This document shows positions 9,362-17,308 of a stretch of DNA of 64,000 nt, one piece after another (position 1 is the first letter of the stretch; every line of letters starts with the position of its first letter). A program made the translations under genes and the position numbers. The notes beneath the pieces are model-generated. The model was not told the origin of the DNA. It was given only the letters and a program-made list of their open reading frames with translations, and did not search any database. The DNA is from Bacillota bacterium (GTDB taxonomy: Bacteria; Bacillota; Clostridia; Christensenellales; SZUA-584), in the NCBI GenBank assembly GCA_023390815.1, contig JAEWCC010000017.1, positions 1 through 64,000 of the forward strand. The letters run 5' to 3'.

Positions 9362-10345
9362 TCAGGTTTTTAGGTGATTCACATAATCAGGGTTGAGCAG
9401 GTGGGATATGGGTTGACCGCCTAAAAACTCGGAAATGCTCTGAATGGCCATCTGCATTGTGCGGGTGTTGCCAAGCTCGCTGCTGAACGCGACGTAAGGC
9501 GTGTGCACCACGTTTTCCATGTGAAGCAGCGGGCTGTCGGTGCGCAGCGGAGAGGTTTCGTAAACATCGAGCCCCGCGCCCGCAATCTCACCGGTCTGCA
9601 GCGCTTCAATGAGGTCGTCTTCTTTGACGACACCGCCCCGGCTTGTGTTGATGAGATAGGCGCTTTTCTTCATCTTTTTGAAGAAAGCCTTGTCCGCCAT
9701 GTCTTGAGTATGATTGTTGAGCGGCACATGCAGACTGATAAAATCGCTGCGCGTGACAAGCTCGTCCAGTTCTACAAAGCGCGCGCCCAGTGCGGCAGCG
9801 GCTTGCTCATCCTTGTAAACGTCGTAAGCCAGTATCTCGACGTCGAAGCCGCGCAGCAATTTGGCCAGCGTCCGCGGAATGTTGCCGAAGCCCACAAGGC
9901 CGATGGTTTTGCCGATGAGGTCTCTCGCGCGCCCGCGGGTTACGCTGCCGCTGCGCATGCCGCGGTCGTACTTCGTCACCGAGAGTGCGAGATCGAGCAT
10001 GAAGCAGAGTGCATGCTGCGCTACCGAGCAGGCATTCGCGCCCGGCGTATTGGCGACCGCGATACCGAGCCGGGCTGCCGCGCCGAGGTCGATCTTCTCG
10101 ACGCCCGCGCCCAGCCGCGCAATCATCCCGAGCGATGATACACCCGAAAGCGCCGTCTCGTTCCAAAGCTCCGGACCCGCGAGCACAATATCGAAGTCCG
10201 AAAGCGTCTGGATGATTCGGTCCGTGTCGGAAGTGCCCTCAAGCGGCAAAAACTGTGCTACAAGCCCCAGCGCTTCAAGCTGTTTGATTTCCTGTTCGTA
10301 ATTGTAACCAATATCGATGATGGTGATGGCTGCGCGTTTGTCCAT
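9362..10345 (-). CDS. D-2-hydroxyacid dehydrogenase family protein (SerA/CtBP-like)
   Basis: The 327-residue protein shows the NAD-binding motif GLVGFGNIPRTLAKLL, the catalytic Arg in LINTSRGGVV and the catalytic Glu region AGAGLDVYETSPL. At the position of the catalytic His, where the family has TPH, this protein reads TPYVAFSS, so the general acid/base appears replaced by Tyr. The third Gly of the GxGxxG motif is Pro. Both points suggest altered or lost activity. GGAGG lies 5 bases before the ATG. It sits between the acyl-CoA synthetase and the UroD-like genes in the same direction, suggesting one catabolic unit. Confidence 0.85.
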   Translation of the reverse strand: MDKRAAITIIDIGYNYEQEIKQLEALGLVAQFLPLEGTSDTDRIIQTLSDFDIVLAGPELWNETALSGVSSLGMIARLGAGVEKIDLGAAARLGIAVANTPGANACSVAQHALCFMLDLALSVTKYDRGMRSGSVTRGRARDLIGKTIGLVGFGNIPRTLAKLLRGFDVEILAYDVYKDEQAAAALGARFVELDELVTRSDFISLHVPLNNHTQDMADKAFFKKMKKSAYLINTSRGGVVKEDDLIEALQTGEIAGAGLDVYETSPLRTDSPLLHMENVVHTPYVAFSSELGNTRTMQMAIQSISEFLGGQPISHLLNPDYVNHLKT

Positions 10346-10441
10346 AACGTCCTCCGCGCCAGATTGGAATATGCCCGGCTTTGTGTATATTCTTCACTGC
10401 GAGCCAAAAAACCTTTTAAAAAACCGATTTTCCTATAAATA

Positions 10442-10463
10442 TTTCTCCGGCAAGCCGGAGAAA
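10442..10463 (-). terminator. Hairpin between acyl-CoA synthetase and dehydrogenase genes
   Basis: TTTCTCCGG and CCGGAGAAA form a perfect 9-bp stem with loop CAAG, in the 140-base gap after the acyl-CoA synthetase stop. The minus-strand side continues with TATTTATAGG, a poor T-run, so it may attenuate rather than stop transcription. Confidence 0.5.
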
Positions 10464-10485
10464 GCAAAGAAATGTAACGGGAAAG

Positions 10486-12723
10486 TTACCGCTTTCGGGT
10501 CATCCAGTACTCGACGAACGCGTCGAGGCTGCGGATGGCGGCGTGGATATTGCCGTAAACGGGCAGGCCGTTGCTTTCCAAGTGCGCCACGATGTGCTGG
10601 TAATGGTTGCCCGAGTTGACGGAAACCACGATCGGCTTGTCGTACCGCTTTGCAACGTCGACGATGAGCGGGATCACGGCGTCGGCGTCGAGATAATCGC
10701 TCTCGAGCGTTTTGAGGTTTTCGATATGCGGCACGACCGCGACGAACATGCAGTCCACGTTCTCGTCGCGCAGAACCGCCTCGATGAACTTCGCGTAGCC
10801 CACGTCACCCGTCATGGGGGTAAGATCGAGGAATGAGGTGCGGGTATCTACGAGGCCGTGCGTATTGAGCTCGCCGAGCCGCTGCACCGTCTCGTCCGAC
10901 AGTACCGCCTGCTGCAGGAACTTGAGCGTATCCGCGCCCATTGTCGCGTCCAGCCCCGCGTTGACTACGCCCGCGACGCGGTTGCCCTTCGGGCGCTTGC
11001 CGCTGAGCATCGCGAATGCCTTGGTGAACGAATAGAAATCATCGAGCGCCTCGGTGAGCACGCAGCCCGACTGCACGCAGGCCGCTTTAAATACGTCGTA
11101 GCTGCCCGATATCGCAGCGGTGTGCGAAGCGGCGGCCTTAGCGCCCGCTTCGGTGCGGCCCGATTTGTATACGAGGACGGGCTTTTCGCTCTTCTTCGCG
11201 AGATCGAAGAACTGTCTGCCCTCGCCTTCTCCGATGCCCTCGATATAGAGCGACAGCACATCCACGCCCGCCTGATCCGCGAAGTACGCCATAAGGTCCG
11301 GCGTGTTGACGTCGATCTTGTTGCCAAAGCTCACGATGGTGCGTATGATGCGCGAGTGCTGCGCGCGCTCCACCGTGGTAATGCCCATCGCGCCGCTCTG
11401 CGTAAACAGCGCCGCGTTGCTGCGCGCCGAATACGGGATCTTGAGATGGTGTTCGTCGATGAAAAGCGTGTTGACGCCCTGATGCGTTTCGTCCGGCGCG
11501 TGGAATACGCCCATGCAGTTGGGGCCGATGAGGCGCACGCCGGCTTTGCGGATGCGCCGCACTTCCGAAGCAAATTCGCTGTATGAGATCTCGGACGGCA
11601 GGCCGGAGATCAGGATCACCGCTTTGTTCTCCGGTACGGTTTCGAGGAATTTGAGCGTGTTTTTGGCCGGGGCGGCGTATACGATGAGATCGTATTGGCC
11701 GGGAATCTCCGCGAGGCTGCGGTAGAGCGGGAACGAGCGTCCATCCACTACGGCTTCCCCTCCCTTGGGATTGACGCAGTAGATGTCTTCCCGGCCCATG
11801 TCGAGGAACAGCGAAACGATGACGCGTGCCATGCTGTATTTTTCCGGAACGGACGAAACCCCGAGGATTGCGACGCCCTGCGGGTGAAAGAAGCGATCCA
11901 GCCCCAGCGTGTTGGGACGCGTGCGCACGCTGGTTTCCTCATGCGCCGGAATGAACTCCGCGTAGCCGTCGATCGCGATAAAGCGTCCGTCCTCGGAGTA
12001 TACGAGCGGGTTGACGTCCAGCGCTTTGAGATAGAACGCGGGGGTGCGGTCCGACATGAACGAATAGTGATGGCCGAGGTGGCTCACCGCACTGAGTGTG
12101 CGCGCCATCATCTCGAGATAATCCGCGTGGCCCGTCTCTTCGTATTTGTGGCGTATCTTTAAGCCCTGGGTAATGCCATACGCTTCCTCATAGCTGATAG
12201 GCGCGAGAAACAGGTTGGCCGGATCGTAATAGCGCGAGAAGAACTCGGCGTCGTCGCCGCCCTTGGTCAGCGTGACTACTGCGCCGAATGACGGGTCTTC
12301 CTTGAGACCGATCATGATCTCGCTGCCGAGCGACTGTGTAAATTTAACGAACTCGGCGATCAGAAAGCCGTCGATGCGCGGCTTGCCGCCTTCGGGAAAG
12401 TGTGAGAGCACTTCGTCCTTCATGCTGGAGAGCACAAACCGCACAAACAACGGGTCGAGGTACGTGACTTTTTTAACGCCACCATAACGCTGGTTGTGCG
12501 CCATATCGCGCGAGACGGTCTTGACCATCACGGCGGATGCGCCAAAGGAGGCGAGCATCGCCTCATCTACTTCGGCGGGATCACGCACGAATACGCAGCG
12601 CGGCACACTGACGCCGGTAGCACCCAAGATACCGTATACCTCGTGTTCAAAGAGCATGGACCGCCCGTCCGAATGGGCGCGTTGCAATATGGCATCGATC
12701 GCGTCAAATGTCTGCCCGTTCAT
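10486..12723 (-). CDS. ADP-forming acyl-CoA synthetase (acetate--CoA ligase family), ATP-grasp domain first
   Basis: The 745-residue protein begins with an ATP-grasp domain (LFEHEVYGILGATGVSVPR, then VMVKTVSRDM and ALDVNPLVYSEDGRFIAID, residues 1-230), followed by a CoA-binding domain (GVAILGVSSVPEKYSMARV, about 260-390) and succinyl-CoA ligase-like domains with the phosphohistidine-loop sequence ASHTAAISGSYDVFKAAC. The enzyme class interconverts acyl-CoA, ADP and phosphate with acid, CoA and ATP. The ATP-grasp-first order differs from the CoA-binding-first order of PatZ-like proteins. The ATG at 12723 has GGAGGA 6 bases upstream; the longer frame to 12774 overlaps the promoter. It is the first gene of the minus-strand unit. 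Confidence 0.88.
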   Translation of the reverse strand: MNGQTFDAIDAILQRAHSDGRSMLFEHEVYGILGATGVSVPRCVFVRDPAEVDEAMLASFGASAVMVKTVSRDMAHNQRYGGVKKVTYLDPLFVRFVLSSMKDEVLSHFPEGGKPRIDGFLIAEFVKFTQSLGSEIMIGLKEDPSFGAVVTLTKGGDDAEFFSRYYDPANLFLAPISYEEAYGITQGLKIRHKYEETGHADYLEMMARTLSAVSHLGHHYSFMSDRTPAFYLKALDVNPLVYSEDGRFIAIDGYAEFIPAHEETSVRTRPNTLGLDRFFHPQGVAILGVSSVPEKYSMARVIVSLFLDMGREDIYCVNPKGGEAVVDGRSFPLYRSLAEIPGQYDLIVYAAPAKNTLKFLETVPENKAVILISGLPSEISYSEFASEVRRIRKAGVRLIGPNCMGVFHAPDETHQGVNTLFIDEHHLKIPYSARSNAALFTQSGAMGITTVERAQHSRIIRTIVSFGNKIDVNTPDLMAYFADQAGVDVLSLYIEGIGEGEGRQFFDLAKKSEKPVLVYKSGRTEAGAKAAASHTAAISGSYDVFKAACVQSGCVLTEALDDFYSFTKAFAMLSGKRPKGNRVAGVVNAGLDATMGADTLKFLQQAVLSDETVQRLGELNTHGLVDTRTSFLDLTPMTGDVGYAKFIEAVLRDENVDCMFVAVVPHIENLKTLESDYLDADAVIPLIVDVAKRYDKPIVVSVNSGNHYQHIVAHLESNGLPVYGNIHAAIRSLDAFVEYWMTRKR

Positions 12724-12762
12724 GTGTGTTCCTCCAGCTTTTATTTTTTCTGGTACGCTTCT

Positions 12763-12768
12763 ATTATA
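12763..12768 (-). promoter_or_regulatory. -10 element of the acyl-CoA synthetase operon
   Basis: TATAAT on the minus strand, 40 bases before the ATG at 12723. A poor -35 (TTCCCT) lies 17 bases upstream of it. Confidence 0.45.
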
Positions 12769-12827
12769 ATTCATTTATATCCGGAAGGGAACACGCGCAT
12801 TCAGCGTGTGAACAATGCGGGAGAATT

Positions 12828-13556
12828 TCAATCCGGTACGACCCGCAGCGTCGTAATGTCGACCTGCGTATCCGCGGCGATGACGTGATAGTACCATGTA
12901 CCGGTGGTGCAATCGCCGATGAGGCTCCAGTTGTAGTAGGCGGGCAGCCTTCTGACCGCGCCGGACATGTCTTCGACGAAGAATGTATAGCCTTCCTCGG
13001 GGGAGAGCATGATCTGCGCGCCGCCCGGCTGGTAGCGGATGTGGTCGACCGGGGCTTCCCATTCCTCCGGGTTAAGCCCAAGGTCGGTATAGGCATCGCT
13101 GCCCCAGCTTCGGCCGAAGGAGCCGGTTCGGGCTTTGAGGTCAAGCTCGAGGCGCATCATGGCGGAGGATATCTCGGTGAACGAACTGCCCAGTTCGGTT
13201 AACGGTGCGGTTTGGCCCTGAACGACCAGCACCCAAATCTGCTCTTTTTTATTCCATTGAAACGTCGCGTCATTTTGCTGCGGCGCAAGCGCCTCGCTCA
13301 AAAATTCCGCATCCACAAGGAGTTGCATTCGCGCTTTGTCCGTGACATAGCCCGCGAACGTGTCTTCCTCAGGAGCTCCATTCAGCACGCGGTAGGCGAT
13401 GGTCGCCTCGTTGAGCACCCGAAGGCTTAAGGTATCCGCGGCGGAACGCGTATCGGTGACGAACTGCGTGATTTTCGGAAGCACAACCAGCGCCAGCACG
13501 ACCAGCGCCACCATTATCACGATAAGATCAATCATGAATCGCGTGCTTCTTTGCAT
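12828..13556 (-). CDS. Type IV pilin-like protein with atypical N-terminus
   Basis: The 242-residue protein has a short charged leader MQRSTRF, then one long hydrophobic helix (about 8-29), then a helix with TLSLRVLNEATIAYRVLNG and a sequence pattern (LVDAEFLSEALAPQ..FQW) resembling clostridial type IV pilins. The canonical prepilin cleavage motif G-FTLIE is absent; the sequence reads RFMIDLIV. It may be a minor pilin with a divergent site or simply a membrane-anchored extracellular protein. AGGAG is 5 bases before the ATG at 13556; an upstream TTG at 13577 has no such site. The main pilus genes lie 11.5 kb away on the same strand. Confidence 0.6.
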   Translation of the reverse strand: MQRSTRFMIDLIVIMVALVVLALVVLPKITQFVTDTRSAADTLSLRVLNEATIAYRVLNGAPEEDTFAGYVTDKARMQLLVDAEFLSEALAPQQNDATFQWNKKEQIWVLVVQGQTAPLTELGSSFTEISSAMMRLELDLKARTGSFGRSWGSDAYTDLGLNPEEWEAPVDHIRYQPGGAQIMLSPEEGYTFFVEDMSGAVRRLPAYYNWSLIGDCTTGTWYYHVIAADTQVDITTLRVVPD

Positions 13557-13652
13557 ATCCGCTCCTGTCTGAGTCAACCTTATACTTTATAACCCTGTTT
13601 TACCATTGTTAAACGCGTGAGGCTTTCGCCTCACCATGCCTCGCATGCTTTC

Positions 13653-13674
13653 ATATCATGTATATATATGATAT
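13653..13674 (+). promoter_or_regulatory. Operator-like dyad before the 42-residue peptide gene
   Basis: ATATCAT (13653-13659) and ATGATAT (13668-13674) form a perfect 7-bp dyad with an AT-rich centre, ending just before the ribosome binding site AGGAG (13678-13682). The spacing and symmetry look like a repressor site, or a translation-masking hairpin in RNA. Confidence 0.5.
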
Positions 13675-13690
13675 CACAGGAGCGTTGACG

Positions 13691-13819
13691 ATGAACAAAG
13701 AAGAACCCTGCGGCTGCATCGGTCCGCCGCAGACATGGAATATCAACGCACATTTCAATTGCGCCCAATCCGTGCCGAAGATATCCCTGCCTTTATTTTG
13801 CACCGGTGTTATGGTATGA
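13691..13819 (+). CDS. Small 42-residue cysteine-containing peptide
   Basis: A 42-codon frame begins ATG AAC AAA GAA and encodes a peptide with four Cys (positions 7, 9, 24, 37), a CGC motif and a Pro-rich turn. AGGAG lies 8 bases upstream of the ATG, and a 7-bp dyad precedes that. The frame ends inside the extended -10 element of the next gene, 31 bases before that gene's ATG. I recognise no family. A metal-binding or redox peptide is possible; chance is the alternative, but the start signals are better than random. Confidence 0.5.
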   Translation: MNKEEPCGCIGPPQTWNINAHFNCAQSVPKISLPLFCTGVMV

Positions 13820-13820
13820 T
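13812..13820 (+). promoter_or_regulatory. Extended -10 promoter of the GNAT gene
   Basis: TGGTATGAT matches the extended -10 consensus with one mismatch, 30 bases before the ATG at 13850. Confidence 0.5.
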
Positions 13821-13849
13821 TCGTGCAGAATATGGGTGGGGGTATAGTT

Positions 13850-14914
13850 ATGACGGACGTAAATACCTGGAGTCTGATGATTTCACTTTTCTCCGCGCTG
13901 TTTGCCTGCGTATCGGTGATCGTTACTTTGTTTATATACCGGCAGTCCAGATCCGACACCTCTTACCTCGACGTGGACAAGCAGTACTGTGAGCTGCTCC
14001 AAATCGGCCTTAACGACCCGGACCTGCGGGACTACAGCAGAACGTCCCAGTTTTACAAGCTGGCCGCGGCAGACCCCTTCAGGAAAAAGTACAACATTTA
14101 TGCGTACATGTGCTGGAATCTGGTGGAGACCATATACGACAAGCAAAGGGACAGCAAGGGACGGTTTAAGCTCTCCGAGACGTGGGTACCCGTCATGTTT
14201 GAGGAAAACCGGCTGCATTACACATGGTTTAAGCACAACCTGTGGCTGTTCAGACCGCAGTTCCAGAAGTTCGTTACCGCCGAACTTAACGATATCGACA
14301 TCATCGAGGGTACGGCAGCCGATTTAAAGGAGATTTACGCGCGCTTCATGAACGATTTCCAGCCTTCCGAGCTGAAGGACCTGGGGCATCTGGAAATGTT
14401 GATGAGCAAGAAAAAATACAAGCTGCTGCTCGCCCGGCACAAAATATTCAAAGAGGTGGTCGGCTACGCGCTCGTATTTGAGATCGACAGCCAGAAAGCG
14501 CTGTGGCTCGATTATATGGCGATCGACCCGAAATTTCAGGACAGTGGGTACGGCACGCTGCTGGTGAACCGGATTGCCGAAATTAAGCACGAGGGTATTG
14601 TCGGGATGTATATGGAGCTTGAGTATCCCGCCTCCTCCGATGAAGCCCTCAAAGCCGACCAGCTGCGCAGGATCAAGTTCTACGAGCGGCTGGGTGCAAA
14701 AAGGCTCGATTTTAATTACCAGCTGCCCACCCAAGAGGGCGGCTTCCCGATGATGCTGTATTTTCGGCCCTCGCCCAACGTAAAGATGCTGCCGAAGGAA
14801 CAGATTCACGGGGCCGTTGCGGCGGTATATGACTATATCCATACCGACATTCCCGGCCGGAAGGCGCTGCTCGCATCCTTCGCGGGCGGCATACAGGACG
14901 CGTATTTCAAATAA
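13850..14914 (+). CDS. Membrane-anchored GNAT-like acetyltransferase
   Basis: The 354-residue protein starts with one membrane helix (about residues 5-27, ending IYRQSRSD). A middle region (30-150) of unrecognised family precedes a GNAT domain (about 150-310) marked by LWLDYMAIDPKFQDSGYGTLLVNRIAEI, where QDSGYG is the acetyl-CoA binding loop, and by RRIKFYERLGAKRL. The tail PGRKALLASFAGGIQDAYF is unusual. The ATG at 13850 is preceded by a weak GGGTGGGGG; an in-frame ATG at 13823 is less well placed. A soluble GNAT domain tethered at the cytoplasmic face is uncommon. Substrate unknown. Confidence 0.75.
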   Translation: MTDVNTWSLMISLFSALFACVSVIVTLFIYRQSRSDTSYLDVDKQYCELLQIGLNDPDLRDYSRTSQFYKLAAADPFRKKYNIYAYMCWNLVETIYDKQRDSKGRFKLSETWVPVMFEENRLHYTWFKHNLWLFRPQFQKFVTAELNDIDIIEGTAADLKEIYARFMNDFQPSELKDLGHLEMLMSKKKYKLLLARHKIFKEVVGYALVFEIDSQKALWLDYMAIDPKFQDSGYGTLLVNRIAEIKHEGIVGMYMELEYPASSDEALKADQLRRIKFYERLGAKRLDFNYQLPTQEGGFPMMLYFRPSPNVKMLPKEQIHGAVAAVYDYIHTDIPGRKALLASFAGGIQDAYFK

Positions 14915-14948
14915 ACGGAGCGGGAAAACCCGCCAGCATTTTAAGCCG

Positions 14949-14980
14949 GGGGACCCCAGCTTGCAGGGCTTGTCCCCTTT
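14949..14980. terminator. Possible bidirectional terminator between convergent genes
   Basis: GGGGAC (14949-14954) pairs with GTCCCC (14972-14977), followed by TTT. It lies between the convergent GNAT and beta-propeller genes. A smaller GCGGG-AAAA-CCCGC hairpin lies just upstream at about 14921-14934. Confidence 0.45.
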
Positions 14981-15018
14981 CCGGATACCCAAAGTCAAGC
15001 GGGGGGTGGCGCAGGGAC

Positions 15019-16095
15019 TCAGCGCGCTGCGAGCCCTTGTGTGCCCAGTGTGGGAATGTCTGCACTGCCTGCCGTCTGCAAGAACATCAGCCGTCCCCCT
15101 TCGCCGATGCGAAGCGCCGAGACCGTACCCCGGTTGCCAATGAGCGCGTACAGGGTCCGGCCGTCCATGCTGACGCCGCTGTCGATCGGCACGGGGTTTT
15201 GCATGCTTTCCGCAACCGGTGTGTTAAGCAGCATGCGAAGCGTGCCGTCAAAATTCACGCCGTATGTGGTAATCGTGCCGCTGCCCGCGTTGGACGTAAA
15301 GGCATAGTGCCCGTCGGGCGTCAGCGCGACCCAGCAGGTGGCGGACTGGCCATTGGGCACGGAGCCGCTTACCGGCTGCAGCATACCGTTTGTCATCCTG
15401 TAAGAGGAAAGCGCGTTTGCACCCGCTTCGGCGACAAGCAGCAAGCCCGTCTGCGTAAAAACCGCGCCGAAAGGACCCGCACCGCTGGAGACGCTTGTAA
15501 ACGGCCCCGACAGCGTGCCGTCAGGCTGCACGCCGTAAAGGCTGATGCGATTGGCCGAGAGTTCAGTCACCGCCAGCATGCTGCCGTCCGGGCTGAACGC
15601 GATGCAGGCAGGCTGCGCACCGGGAGTGCTGAGCATACGGGTAGAGCGGGGGATCATGGTCAGGCGCGCTTGGTCGTCCGCCATAAAGCCCGTGACGTTG
15701 GACGAAAGACCGCCGCCACCCGCGTTTGCGGCATACAGCAGACGTCCGCGTACCGTCACACTGACGGGCATCATGCCGCCGGAAGGCACGATGCTCGTCA
15801 GCGTGAGCTGTCCGTCCATGCCAGCCATAAAGCCGGAGATGGTGCTGCTGCCCGCGTTGACGGCGAACAGCCTTCTTCCGCTGGGACACAGCACCAGAGA
15901 CCCCTGAGACGACAGCGGATCGACGCCCCTGCCCGTTTGCCCCGGGCCGGTGCCGCTGCCCTGTGTACCGTACAATGAGTCGGGCTGGAGCGTGCCGCCC
16001 GGGGTGCGGATAAACGCGCCCACCTCATTGTTGTCCGCCGCATTGGTCATGATATAGACCATCCCGGCGGGTTGATCGCTTTGTCGGGTCATCAT
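15019..16095 (-). CDS. Beta-propeller protein, lactonase/YncE-like
   Basis: The 358-residue protein consists of repeated blades with the pattern LFAVNAGSSTISGF, LLYAANAGGGG, IAFSPDGSMLAVTELSANRISLY, ALTPDGHYAFTSNAGSGTITTY and SMDGRTLYALIGNRGTVSAL. This is the seven-bladed lactonase/40-residue YVTN-like propeller fold, often annotated 6-phosphogluconolactonase or 3-carboxymuconate cyclase. No signal peptide is seen. The N-terminal blade has Gly/Thr-rich loops and a low-complexity tract GTQGSGTGPGQTGRG. GGAGG precedes the ATG pair at 16095/16092 by 9 to 12 bases. Enzymatic activity cannot be read from the sequence. Confidence 0.8.
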   Translation of the reverse strand: MMTRQSDQPAGMVYIMTNAADNNEVGAFIRTPGGTLQPDSLYGTQGSGTGPGQTGRGVDPLSSQGSLVLCPSGRRLFAVNAGSSTISGFMAGMDGQLTLTSIVPSGGMMPVSVTVRGRLLYAANAGGGGLSSNVTGFMADDQARLTMIPRSTRMLSTPGAQPACIAFSPDGSMLAVTELSANRISLYGVQPDGTLSGPFTSVSSGAGPFGAVFTQTGLLLVAEAGANALSSYRMTNGMLQPVSGSVPNGQSATCWVALTPDGHYAFTSNAGSGTITTYGVNFDGTLRMLLNTPVAESMQNPVPIDSGVSMDGRTLYALIGNRGTVSALRIGEGGRLMFLQTAGSADIPTLGTQGLAAR

Positions 16096-16177
16096 AAAGA
16101 TCGTCCTCCCAAATATGTGTCTGGCATACCTTATGAAAACCGGGCGCTGATCGTGCGGCTGGTTAAAAAGGAGTCAT

Positions 16178-17104
16178 ATGATCGTCAGCGCCAGCAGAAG
16201 AACCGACATTCCTGCCTTCTATTCGGACTGGTTCATGAACCGCCTTGCCGAAGGGTATGCGCTTGTGCGCAACCCCGTCAATCCCCATCAGGTGAGCCGC
16301 GTCAGTCTATCGCCCGATGTGGTGGACTGCATCGTATTCTGGACCAAAAACCCCGCGCCCATGCTGGACCGGCTGGATAGGCTGAAAGGCCGCCCGTATT
16401 ACTTTCAGTTCACACTGAACGCGTACGGCGAGGAAGTAGAGCCGGGCCTGCCGCCCAAAGACGCGCTCATCAGCACCTTCAAAGCGCTGGCCGACCGTAT
16501 CGGCAAGGAGCGGGTGATCTGGCGGTACGACCCGATCCTGATCAGCCCGAAATATGGCGTGGATTACCATGCCGACCGGTTCGGCGAACTAGCCCAGAGT
16601 CTAAAAGACCATACCGAGAAGTGCACCATCAGCTTCATCGACATTTACAAAAAGATCGGCGGGTGTGTGCGCGAGCTGGGTATTCAGGAGATTTCCGACG
16701 AGCAGAAACGGCGCATCGCCGGAAGCCTTGCCAAAATCGCCGCGTCGTACGGCCTTGGTATGGACGCCTGCGCGGAGGGTGTCGCCTTCGACGGCCTCAG
16801 CATTAACCCTGCGCGGTGCGTGGACGACCGTCTGATCAGCCTCATCACAGGGTATCCCATCCCGTTCGAGAAGGACAAGAACCAGCGGCCCGCCTGCGGC
16901 TGCGCCGCCAGCGTGGATATCGGCGCGTACGACACCTGCCCGCACGGCTGCCGCTACTGCTACGCCAACCGCCCCGGCACGGCATCCGTCGCCCGCCTTT
17001 ACGACCCCGCCTCGCCGCTGCTTTGCAGCGTGCTTGACCCCGCGGACATCGTCCGCGACCGCCCCGCCCGCCTACTCCGGCGGGACCAGCTCAGCTTTCT
17101 GTAG
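16178..17104 (+). CDS. DUF1848 family protein with CxxxCxxC cluster
   Basis: The 308-residue protein begins IVSASRRTDIPAFYSDWFMNRL, contains VFWTKNPAPM and RYDPI, and ends with the cysteine motif CPHGCRYCYAN. This combination defines DUF1848. CxxxCxxC is the spacing that binds the radical-SAM [4Fe-4S] cluster, but here it lies near the C-terminus rather than the N-terminus, so the protein looks like a circularly rearranged radical-SAM-like or Fe-S enzyme. AAGGAG lies 5 bases before the ATG. The function of the family is not established to my knowledge. Confidence 0.9.
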   Translation: MIVSASRRTDIPAFYSDWFMNRLAEGYALVRNPVNPHQVSRVSLSPDVVDCIVFWTKNPAPMLDRLDRLKGRPYYFQFTLNAYGEEVEPGLPPKDALISTFKALADRIGKERVIWRYDPILISPKYGVDYHADRFGELAQSLKDHTEKCTISFIDIYKKIGGCVRELGIQEISDEQKRRIAGSLAKIAASYGLGMDACAEGVAFDGLSINPARCVDDRLISLITGYPIPFEKDKNQRPACGCAASVDIGAYDTCPHGCRYCYANRPGTASVARLYDPASPLLCSVLDPADIVRDRPARLLRRDQLSFL

Positions 17105-17210
17105 GGGACGTGGATATTCCGCAAACTTGTAGGGAACGGCCACGTCCACTTCGTAGTTGTGCCGTTCCGCTATGTGTACATACCGGTAGGGGCGTCCATT
17201 GATCGCCCGC
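17101..17210. repeat. Cluster of short palindromes after the DUF1848 gene
   Basis: GGAACGGC (17133-17140) pairs with GCCGTTCC (17161-17168). GGGCG (17190-17194) pairs with CGCCC (17204-17208) around CCATTG. Three TAGGG(A/G) starts (17102, 17130, 17187) precede the palindromes. The GTAGGGGCG..CATTG..CGCCC form resembles dispersed repeats I associate with clostridial genomes; this is recall, not a search. Confidence 0.55.
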
Positions 17211-17308
17211 CTGCCTCTGCGCGCATTTTGCGGAAAGGTTGCATATTTGGGGGAAATATGGTAGAAATAAGGAAGTAAGATACTCAAATAAAATATAGGT
17301 ATTACTCT

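Noticed and set aside
13735..13992. 85-codon frame overlapping the GNAT gene
   Set aside because: It overlaps a better supported CDS and small peptide in other frames and lacks a start signal.
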